Below are positions 1 through 5,639 of a stretch of DNA of 13,855 bases, in pieces. Position 1 is the first letter of the stretch; each line of letters opens with the position of its first letter. Both the position numbers and the translations under genes were made by a program. The notes under the pieces are model-generated. The model saw only the letters and a program-made list of their open reading frames with translations. It was not told the origin of the DNA and ran no database searches. Source of the stretch: Leptospiraceae bacterium (GTDB lineage: Bacteria > Spirochaetota > Leptospiria > Turneriellales > Turneriellaceae); NCBI GenBank assembly GCA_016788945.1, contig JAEUSA010000457.1:1-13855 (forward strand). The letters are read 5' to 3'.

Positions 1-112
1 TGGTACCACCCGAGCGTTCTACATAAAATTTAGCCTGCGCATGCGTCTGAAATTTTTCCTGCAGCAGCTCGCGCCGAGTTTTGCTGCGGACAATGATGGC
101 AAATTCAAACAT
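1..112 (-). CDS. N-terminus of a NAD-kinase/diacylglycerol-kinase-like protein (partial)
   Basis: An open frame starts at an ATG (112-110) and runs off the left edge after 37 codons. The peptide starts MFEFAIIVRSKTRRELL and continues through FQTHAQAKFYVERSGG. The pattern 'I(I/V)R.KTR..EL...F.T..QA.FY.ERSGG' is one I recall at the N-terminus of bacterial proteins carrying an ATP-NAD kinase / diacylglycerol-kinase-like catalytic domain, where it precedes that domain. The catalytic part is outside the window, so the family call rests on memory of a short segment. The gene follows the SPFH gene on the same strand. Its start lies 6 nt past a strong hairpin and has no SD sequence in the single-stranded gap, which suggests that translation depends on ribosomes arriving from upstream. 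That it is a real gene is fairly sure; its enzymatic identity is tentative. Confidence 0.6.
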   Translation of the reverse strand, partial: MFEFAIIVRSKTRRELLQEKFQTHAQAKFYVERSGGT

Positions 113-118
113 ATTTAA

Positions 119-167
119 TAAGGACACATGATCCAGGTCGCGATGCGACCTGGATCATGTGTCCTTA
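119..167 (-). repeat. Perfect 23-bp inverted repeat with 3-nt loop (hairpin at a gene junction)
   Basis: Positions 119-141 and 145-167 are exact reverse complements (23 of 23 bp) around the loop 142-144. On the minus-strand transcript the 5' arm begins TAAGGA and the 3' arm ends TCCTTA. The 5' arm contains the last codons and TGA (157-155) of the SPFH gene. The 3' arm ends 6 nt before the ATG of the next gene (112). A following T-rich stretch (TTATTAAAT) is weak as a terminator U-tract. It could be an intrinsic terminator or attenuator, an RNA-processing site, a structure unfolded by translating ribosomes, or a copy of a dispersed palindromic repeat. The structure is certain from the bases; the role is inferred. 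Confidence 0.85.
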
Positions 168-1168
168 GAATTGGTCAGTGATTGCAGGAGGTCGTGGGTA
201 ATCTTTAGGGTTCCGATTTTTTCGGCGTTCTCAGCCAATAGTCTGAACGCCATTGCCACTTGCGAATTGGCGTTAAATTCTTTACCGATCGCTGCAAGGG
301 TCTTCCAATCCATCGAGCGGTACGGTTTGAGCAGAGTCTCGATTGCATAACCCTGCGCGTCAGCCTCTTTGCGCGAATTCTGCACCCTTGTATCGATGAG
401 CTTTTGGCGCTCGGTTTCTACGGCGATGTCTGCTTTGATTTTGGTCTCGCGCAGCTTGCGGTTATTTTCTGCAGTTAAAAGTTCTGTCTCCGCTTTCTTT
501 TCAACAATCTGTTTCTTCTTCTCTTCTACAGCAATCTCAGTATTGAGTTCTGACTCTTTAATTTTGCGTTCTTGTTCGACGGCAAAATTACGCCGAGCGT
601 AAATCGCCTGATCGGCGCCCTGCTGTAGGGCCTCGCGTGTCTCCGCTTCCAGCGCACGTTCCATTTCGGGTGTACCCTTAACCGCGAGTACGTTTACTGA
701 GAGAATTTCCAGACCCAATGCATCGACTGCTACCGCATTTTTCAACCCGGCCGAAATTTTTTCTTCGATCGACTTTGCCCCGCGAATCGCCTCTTTGAGC
801 GTCAATGAATGCACAAGCGCTGAAGTGGAAGTCTGTGCTTCGTTGATAATGCGCTGTGTGATTTTTTCCGATTCGTCTTTTTTGTATATGCCTTCGGCAT
901 CGACGGTGAAATCGAGGACTTCGGCAAGTTTCTTCGCGTCTTTCACACGGTACGAAACCTGCCCCTGTACTGAAATCGTCTGGTAATCTTGCGTTTGTTC
1001 ATTAAAAATAAACGGCACATCGTTTGAACCCAGCGGTATCGCCGCAATCGAACTCGACGGTTCATAGTAATAAAACGCAAGACCCCGCCCCTCACGAGCG
1101 ACGCGACCCTTCTTGTAATGAATTACATAGGTCATCGCGTCGAACTTGATGAAGCGAATGCCGAGCAT
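155..1168 (-). CDS. SPFH/band-7 domain protein (stomatin/prohibitin/flotillin superfamily)
   Basis: A 337-aa protein. The N-terminal part (about residues 1-180) reads as an SPFH/band-7 domain: it opens MLGIRFIKFDAMTYVIHY, and the beta-rich middle includes VPFIFNEQTQDYQTISVQG and a valine-rich LEILSVNVLAVKG segment. Residues about 185-275 are a charged Glu/Lys/Ala-rich coiled coil, typical of this superfamily. No transmembrane helix is visible, so the protein is probably peripheral to the inner membrane or part of a soluble oligomer. SPFH proteins form large ring or cage assemblies that scaffold membrane proteins or proteases. The ATG (1168-1166) overlaps the TGA of the upstream antiporter gene by one base (TGATG), so the two are probably translationally coupled and may act together. 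The stop codon lies inside the 119-167 hairpin. Family is sure; partner and function are inferred. Confidence 0.9.
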   Translation of the reverse strand: MLGIRFIKFDAMTYVIHYKKGRVAREGRGLAFYYYEPSSSIAAIPLGSNDVPFIFNEQTQDYQTISVQGQVSYRVKDAKKLAEVLDFTVDAEGIYKKDESEKITQRIINEAQTSTSALVHSLTLKEAIRGAKSIEEKISAGLKNAVAVDALGLEILSVNVLAVKGTPEMERALEAETREALQQGADQAIYARRNFAVEQERKIKESELNTEIAVEEKKKQIVEKKAETELLTAENNRKLRETKIKADIAVETERQKLIDTRVQNSRKEADAQGYAIETLLKPYRSMDWKTLAAIGKEFNANSQVAMAFRLLAENAEKIGTLKITHDLLQSLTNSKDT

Positions 1169-2757
1169 CAGCGCAGAAACAAGAAGTGGATCAATGCCAG
1201 CACCGGCACCAGAATTGCAATGGTATACGCCATGTAGCCGAAGAACGATGGCATCTTGATTTTAGATTCTTCGCACATCGCCTTGACCATGAAGTTAGGT
1301 GCGTTGCCAATATACGTGTTAGCCCCGAAGAACACGGCACCCACCGAAATGCCCACGAGTATCGTCTCGTTGATCGCACCCGTTGTCGCCTGAACAACTT
1401 GTCCCGCAGCTGCACCCATATTCGCGGTCACTCCCTGCCCGAGGGCAAAAAACGTCGCGTACGACGGCGCGTTATCAAGGAAAGAACTTAAGCCACCGGT
1501 AATCCAGTAGAACTGCCATGCCTGCGTGACACCGGTTTCTGCGCCGCGCGCTTTGAGAATACAGAGCGCCGGAATCATGGTGATGAAAATACCGATAAAC
1601 AGCGCGGCGACTTCAATAATCGGCGCGAAGCCGAAATGATTTTTATCGCGGGGTGTGTGCGGGTGGTAGTGAGTGAGCAGTCGCATGTTCTGCGCGTTTA
1701 CACCCTCTTTTTCCATGCGTGCAATCAACTGTTCTTCATGAGCCTTCGTCAATTTGACTTTTTTCATATGGTCGAGCACAAAAGACAACAGCGCAAAACC
1801 CAACATGGTCGGTTGTTGCAACCAAGCCATTGCCAGCGTGCCATGCGAAGTTTGGTAGTCTTTAAGGAAAACTACAGCCATCAACACACCGAGTATCAGC
1901 ACAAAATTAAATGCGCCATGCACCTTGAGTGGTGCTTCGTTCTGGTCGTCTTTGCGAATGTCCGATTTCGTTTCGCGCTTATAGGCGACGAGATCCCATA
2001 CGAAGAAGATGAGCAGTAAGATCGATACTGCCGTGAGCCATACCGGCCACAGTTTAATCAATGTCCAGAAGAACGGCACACCATAGAGGTAGCCCATGAA
2101 CAACGGCGGATCACCCACGGGTAACAGCACGCCGCCGACATTCGATACCAGCAGAATGAAGAAGACGAAAATATGGATTGTATGCTTGCGCTCTTTGTTG
2201 GTGCGAATGAGCGGACGGATCAACAACACCGAGGCTCCGGTGGTACCGATGAAAGATGCGATCACAGCACCTATACCTAAGATGACGGTATTGGTGAGCG
2301 GTGTCGCACGCAAATCGCCTTCGACATAAATACCACCTGAAATGGTAAACAGAGCGACGAGCAGGCATATAAAGGCATAGTATTCTTTCAGAGTTTCAAC
2401 GATCACCTCGATGCCAAGGTGCCCGAGAGTAACCAAGTATGCTCCCATGACCAACGCCAACAACAAACTGATGACCGCTTTGACCAGATTCGATTCCCAC
2501 AGGTGCGGAATCACAAGCGGCAGAACCGCAATCGCCAGAAGAATCAGCACGAACGGAATAACAGTATAGAGCGAAAGCTGTTTGCCGAGTTCTTTCTGCG
2601 GATCTGCCACCGCTGCCCCATGCCCGCCCGTTGCGGCGGCGGGTGTCTTCACTTCGCCCGAGGCGGCGACGGGCGGTTGTGTTTCGGCAAATGCCGGCAC
2701 CGCAGAGAGAACAGACAGCAGGGATATGAATCCCACTATGCGGGAAAATCGTTTCAT
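1168..2757 (-). CDS. nhaD: NhaD-type Na+/H+ antiporter
   Basis: A 529-aa polytopic membrane protein of the NhaD branch of the ion-transporter (arsenite permease/citrate transporter-like) superfamily, expected to exchange cytoplasmic Na+ or Li+ for H+. It begins with a cleavable-looking signal peptide (1-24, ending AFA). An Ala/Gly-rich periplasmic tail (25-58) follows, then about 11-13 hydrophobic helices. Family hallmarks are FTISGGIYVEGD (137-148), FIGTTGASVLLIRP (169-182), SNVGGVLLPVGDPPLF (205-220), SFLDNAPSYATFF (425-437) and NTYIGNAPNFM (480-490). A hydrophilic loop (about 331-376) carries the His-rich stretch HYHPHTPRDKNHF. The start is well supported by an SD (AAAGGTGG) 7 nt upstream. 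It lies 24 nt after the OmpA gene stop and overlaps the SPFH start. Ion specificity cannot be read from sequence. Confidence 0.93.
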   Translation of the reverse strand: MKRFSRIVGFISLLSVLSAVPAFAETQPPVAASGEVKTPAAATGGHGAAVADPQKELGKQLSLYTVIPFVLILLAIAVLPLVIPHLWESNLVKAVISLLLALVMGAYLVTLGHLGIEVIVETLKEYYAFICLLVALFTISGGIYVEGDLRATPLTNTVILGIGAVIASFIGTTGASVLLIRPLIRTNKERKHTIHIFVFFILLVSNVGGVLLPVGDPPLFMGYLYGVPFFWTLIKLWPVWLTAVSILLLIFFVWDLVAYKRETKSDIRKDDQNEAPLKVHGAFNFVLILGVLMAVVFLKDYQTSHGTLAMAWLQQPTMLGFALLSFVLDHMKKVKLTKAHEEQLIARMEKEGVNAQNMRLLTHYHPHTPRDKNHFGFAPIIEVAALFIGIFITMIPALCILKARGAETGVTQAWQFYWITGGLSSFLDNAPSYATFFALGQGVTANMGAAAGQVVQATTGAINETILVGISVGAVFFGANTYIGNAPNFMVKAMCEESKIKMPSFFGYMAYTIAILVPVLALIHFLFLR

Positions 2758-2764
2758 CGGAATA

Positions 2765-2772
2765 CCACCTTT
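2765..2772 (-). promoter_or_regulatory. Strong Shine-Dalgarno of the nhaD gene
   Basis: On the minus strand AAAGGTGG sits 7 nt before the nhaD ATG (2757-2755), close to the ideal AAAGGAGG. It is the clearest ribosome binding site in the window. It fixes the nhaD start and suggests that the antiporter is translated more strongly than its neighbours, most of which lack a good SD. Confidence 0.8.
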
Positions 2773-2781
2773 GTTTATTTT

Positions 2782-3798
2782 TTAATTAAGCAGTTTAAAC
2801 ACCACGCGTCGGTTTGCCACCCGACCGGCAACGGTTTTGTTGTCACCGACCGGCTGCGTATCGCCCACGCCACGAGTCTCTATCTGTGCGGCGGAAACCC
2901 CGCGTGCCACCAGAGCGTCTTTGACGACATTGGCGCGTTTCTCAGAAATTTTCTGGTTGAGTTCTTTGGGCCCCAAAGAGCAAGTATGTCCTGTAATCTG
3001 CAGTTTGGCGCTGCTGCCTTTGAGTTTCGCAGCAAGTTCGTCGAGTGCCTTTTCGGAAGTCGGGCTAAGCACAGTCTTCTCGGCCACAAACAACACGCGT
3101 GCCTTTTCAACGTACGCCTTGACATCCGCTGCAACTTCGCCTTTCGGCTCAGGTGTGGCGGGTTTTGCCGCAACGGGCGCCGGTGCAGATGCAGGCGGAG
3201 TCGACGTTGCAGCTGGGGCTGCAGGTGCCGGGGTGGGCGGCTGCGAAGTGACTGGCACAACCTCGTTGGCCGCAGGGCGCGATGGCGCGCATCCGCTTTT
3301 GTAAACGAAGAAGTAGAACGCCGCAGCGATTGCCGCAAGTAAGATCAGAGCGATCAAGATTGTTTTCAGTGCAGAACCTTGTGGTTTGCTTTCGCCGCCA
3401 CTCGTCGTCGGCATCGCTGCGGATGCAGAGCTTACCGCAGTGCCGGCCGCCATGGCTGCAGCAGGAGCCGCTTCATCTGCACCGGCCTTTTTAGATTTGG
3501 CTGTTGCCTTCTTTTTACCCTTCGAGGCAGCCCATTTGCGGATTTCATTGCGGAAATATTCATCACCTTCTTTGGTGAATTTGAAGTGCCTGCGTATATA
3601 CTCCATCGTCGCCTTTTCGGTAGGCGAATAGTTATTCGCGTCTTTTACCACGCGCAGCAGATTCTTGGCGTCATTGATCGAGATACGGCCGTCGCCGCGG
3701 CCTGAAGTTAGACCTTCAGCAAGTTCGAGCATGCGGCGGTCATATTTCTTGCCGCGGATTATGGTATAGTAGCTGTCGCCAGCGGATTGACGGGCCAT
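2782..3798 (-). CDS. Inner-membrane-anchored OmpA-domain protein with cytoplasmic N-terminal domain
   Basis: From the ATG at 3798 the product is 338 aa. Residues 8-92 form a charged helical domain containing an EF-hand-like loop (GRGDGRISINDA, 33-44) and aromatic pairs (EYFRNEIRKWA). A Lys- then Ala-rich linker follows, a single transmembrane helix at 144-166, a long Pro/Ala linker (171-220), and an OmpA-like peptidoglycan-binding domain (about 228-338) with ITGHTC, SEKRANVV, RGVGDTQP and GRVANRRV. The layout implies an inner-membrane protein reaching peptidoglycan, like MotB/TolR-type anchors, not a porin. The usual peptidoglycan-binding Asp after GHT is Cys273; the Arg (R288) is kept. An in-frame TTG at 3831-3829, overlapping the GST stop, would add 11 residues encoded partly by a run of nine A. 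Neither start has a good SD, so I prefer the ATG. It is the second gene of the minus-strand group. Confidence 0.85.
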   Translation of the reverse strand: MARQSAGDSYYTIIRGKKYDRRMLELAEGLTSGRGDGRISINDAKNLLRVVKDANNYSPTEKATMEYIRRHFKFTKEGDEYFRNEIRKWAASKGKKKATAKSKKAGADEAAPAAAMAAGTAVSSASAAMPTTSGGESKPQGSALKTILIALILLAAIAAAFYFFVYKSGCAPSRPAANEVVPVTSQPPTPAPAAPAATSTPPASAPAPVAAKPATPEPKGEVAADVKAYVEKARVLFVAEKTVLSPTSEKALDELAAKLKGSSAKLQITGHTCSLGPKELNQKISEKRANVVKDALVARGVSAAQIETRGVGDTQPVGDNKTVAGRVANRRVVFKLLN

Positions 3799-3827
3799 GA
3801 GTGAAGGCTTTTTTTTTGCGGGCGTTG

Positions 3828-4580
3828 TCAATAGTTTTTGGCGGGCTTTTGACGCTCTTCCCTGTACAAGCGCAGCACAAACTGCCCTGCGGGAGTCGCG
3901 CGGTATTTTTCAATCACCGCCTTCGCTTCGGGCCCGGCATCGTCAGGGTCGGGAAGCCGCGCACCATACCCTTTCGGCAATATCACCGGTGCCGATAATG
4001 CAGCGAATGCAAGATCGGCAGCCGACAATTGATCACCGCACAGGTAAGGTCTGCCATCACGCAGTCTATCTGCAACAAATTCGAATTCCTTCTCGAATGT
4101 AATGCGTGAATTTTCAGCAGCAAGAGGATGTATCGCCATATCGCGGATCATACCCTCTTTGATCACGGGCGCCACCAAGGGTAGCAATGCCTTTTGCCAA
4201 GCCGGAACTACATCTTGCGCAAAGATGTCAGCCACAGAAAGGCCACTGTCAAACAGTTGCTGGTAAATGAACCGGCGGGTATGCGGACCGATATTGCGGT
4301 CAAACCTCTCTTCGAGCTCGAGCGCATCTGCCGGGGCGTAGAGCCATTTTTGGCCATATTTTGTCGTTAAATGCGCGAGTATCGCCGTCGAATCGGGTAT
4401 GACCTGATCGCCATCGATGAGCACCGGGGTAGCTCTATGCCGTCCCTGGGTATGCCATAGGGTAATGAGTGCGTGTAGGCCGGGTATATGGCTTTCTTCT
4501 GTATACGAGAGAGCCGCCCGATGGAGCGCCCATTTCACCTTTTCGACATAGTGGCTTATAGAAATGGTGACCAGTTTCAT
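3828..4580 (-). CDS. Glutathione S-transferase-like protein
   Basis: A 250-aa cytosolic protein with a thioredoxin-like N-terminal half (about 1-80). It starts MKLVTISISHYVEKVKWALH, in which SHY..KV.W is the usual position of the catalytic Ser/Tyr/Cys and first helix. The cis-proline loop is TPVLIDGDQVIPDSTAI (51-67), whose Asp-Ser normally binds the gamma-glutamyl group of glutathione. The helical C-terminal half contains GRPYLCGDQLSAADLAFAAL (176-195), the conserved N-capping box/hydrophobic-staple helix of GSTs. At 250 aa it is slightly longer than typical bacterial GSTs (about 200-230). It is the first gene of the minus-strand group, divergent from the gene at 4645, and its TGA overlaps a possible TTG start of the OmpA-type gene. 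No SD is visible before the ATG. The fold is sure; substrate and use of glutathione are unknown. Confidence 0.88.
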   Translation of the reverse strand: MKLVTISISHYVEKVKWALHRAALSYTEESHIPGLHALITLWHTQGRHRATPVLIDGDQVIPDSTAILAHLTTKYGQKWLYAPADALELEERFDRNIGPHTRRFIYQQLFDSGLSVADIFAQDVVPAWQKALLPLVAPVIKEGMIRDMAIHPLAAENSRITFEKEFEFVADRLRDGRPYLCGDQLSAADLAFAALSAPVILPKGYGARLPDPDDAGPEAKAVIEKYRATPAGQFVLRLYREERQKPAKNY

Positions 4581-4644
4581 GGGGATTTTTCTGTCGTAAA
4601 ACCGATAGTCTGCCCGTCAGTTAAAATATTAAAGGTCGTTAAGT
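4581..4644. promoter_or_regulatory. Divergent intergenic region, likely promoters for both directions
   Basis: These 64 bases separate the divergent GST and 4645 genes, so both promoters should lie here or inside the flanking coding ends. An AT-rich core (TTAAAATATTAAAG, 4621-4634) could serve as a -10 element for the rightward gene (TAAAAT, 4622-4627), but I see no convincing -35 for either direction. AAAGGT (4631-4636) lies 8 nt before the GTG at 4645 and is the probable SD of that gene. Promoter assignment rests mainly on the divergent arrangement. Confidence 0.4.
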
Positions 4645-5538
4645 GTGGGGGATGTTGTGAAAGCGAAGAACAGGCGTGAAAGTCTCACCAAGTTGAGCCC
4701 AGCGGAATACTCCAAATTATTGAAATTATACCTCGACGAAAAGCGTCAAGGCGAAGCCATCAAACTCGCCGGCGAGAACCTGTCGGCCCTCGAAATGCTT
4801 GTGCAATTCGAAACAATGGTGGCTGTCAACAAGCGCCAGAAAACCCTCGCCGAAACGCAAGATTTTAAATTACCCGTACACCAGATTGTCGAAATGGCAG
4901 AAAAGTTTTTCAGCGTCGATGATCCACGGTTGATTGAGAAAGAGCTGACAGGCAGCAAAGCATGGCAGACGATCAAGTCGAGCAACGCCGACTTCGGGTT
5001 GTTTCAAGATACGCTCGCCTTTCTCTTCACTTGGGGCGACAGGCCGATGATCCCGACACCTGCATACCTCAAACAGATCGTCATGAACCGCATTTACGCG
5101 ACTGCGCCGGCAGAAGAAGAATCGACTATTGTCATTCGCCTCAAAGACGGATTAAGGTTGATCGCGGGCCATATTCGCGACCTGTATAATCTGACGAACA
5201 GCGATGAAATGGTCGCCGTGCGTTCGACTGGCGAGGCCGTTGCGCGCGGTGGTGCAACCGGGGCCCTGCAATTCATGACCAGCGAAGCCAAGCAGGGTGA
5301 CCTGCTCTATCAGGTGGTAAAAGACGGCAATGAAACCGTGATGCTCACCGTAAAGCTGCAGAATTACCGCCCGCGTCCGAAGTTTATTAATCTGCGCCGG
5401 CAGGGCAGGTTACTGCAATCGATTCCGTTGCGCGACGACTTTGCGTGGTTCTCTCAACTTTCTGTCGGTCAGTATGAAATCGAGCTGCAAAATACCGGCA
5501 ACATGTCGAGCAAGCGCGTTGATATCCATATTGTCTAA
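4645..5538 (+). CDS. Uncharacterised protein, helical N-terminus and beta-rich C-terminus (anti-sigma-like layout)
   Basis: A 297-aa protein I do not recognise. The N-terminal 110 residues are charged and helical (SPAEYSKLLKLYLDEKRQGEAI and so on). A central segment has W.. GDRPMIPTPAYLKQIVMNRI (about 130-150), then IVIRLKDGLRLIAGHI (162-177). The C-terminal 110 residues look like a beta-sandwich: NLRRQGRLLQSIPL, then FSQLSVGQYEIELQNTG (269-285), a 'gR..eS.pl....a.F..L..G.Y.i.l' pattern. Anti-sigma-type regulators and cargo-binding beta domains that I recall combine a 'P..L' linker, 'RL.DGL.LI' and such a C-terminus, but no zinc-binding motif is visible. There is no signal peptide or membrane helix, so it is probably cytoplasmic. 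The GTG start has AAAGGT 8 nt upstream; an alternative GTG at 4657 follows GGGGGA. It is followed after 101 nt by the REC-HATPase gene, suggesting a shared signalling role (inference). Confidence 0.8.
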   Translation: MGDVVKAKNRRESLTKLSPAEYSKLLKLYLDEKRQGEAIKLAGENLSALEMLVQFETMVAVNKRQKTLAETQDFKLPVHQIVEMAEKFFSVDDPRLIEKELTGSKAWQTIKSSNADFGLFQDTLAFLFTWGDRPMIPTPAYLKQIVMNRIYATAPAEEESTIVIRLKDGLRLIAGHIRDLYNLTNSDEMVAVRSTGEAVARGGATGALQFMTSEAKQGDLLYQVVKDGNETVMLTVKLQNYRPRPKFINLRRQGRLLQSIPLRDDFAWFSQLSVGQYEIELQNTGNMSSKRVDIHIV

Positions 5539-5606
5539 AGCATAGAGCAACGCAAAAGATATGGTTGGCTGGCGACTGGAGCCTGCTTACCGGTTTTGCG
5601 CTTTGC

Positions 5607-5635
5607 TTGAGACCACCACCCAATCAGACGATATT
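5607..5635 (+). promoter_or_regulatory. Candidate promoter just before the REC-HATPase gene
   Basis: TTGAGA (5607-5612) and GATATT (5630-5635) resemble -35 and -10 boxes with a 17-nt spacer (4 of 6 matches for the -10). A transcript would start at about 5641-5643, on top of the ATG (5640) or GTG (5643). That would make the mRNA nearly leaderless and fit the lack of a properly spaced SD. A chance match is quite possible. Confidence 0.25.
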
Positions 5636-5639
5636 AAGG

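Noticed and set aside
2419..3342. 307-aa plus-strand open frame antisense to nhaD and the OmpA-type gene
   Set aside because: The product is rich in Arg, Cys and His with no domain pattern. It is the complement of clearly coding, Ala/Pro-rich genes.
4652..4660. ATG TTG TGA minimal ORF overlapping the start of the 297-aa gene
   Set aside because: Two codons only; most likely chance within a G-rich start region.
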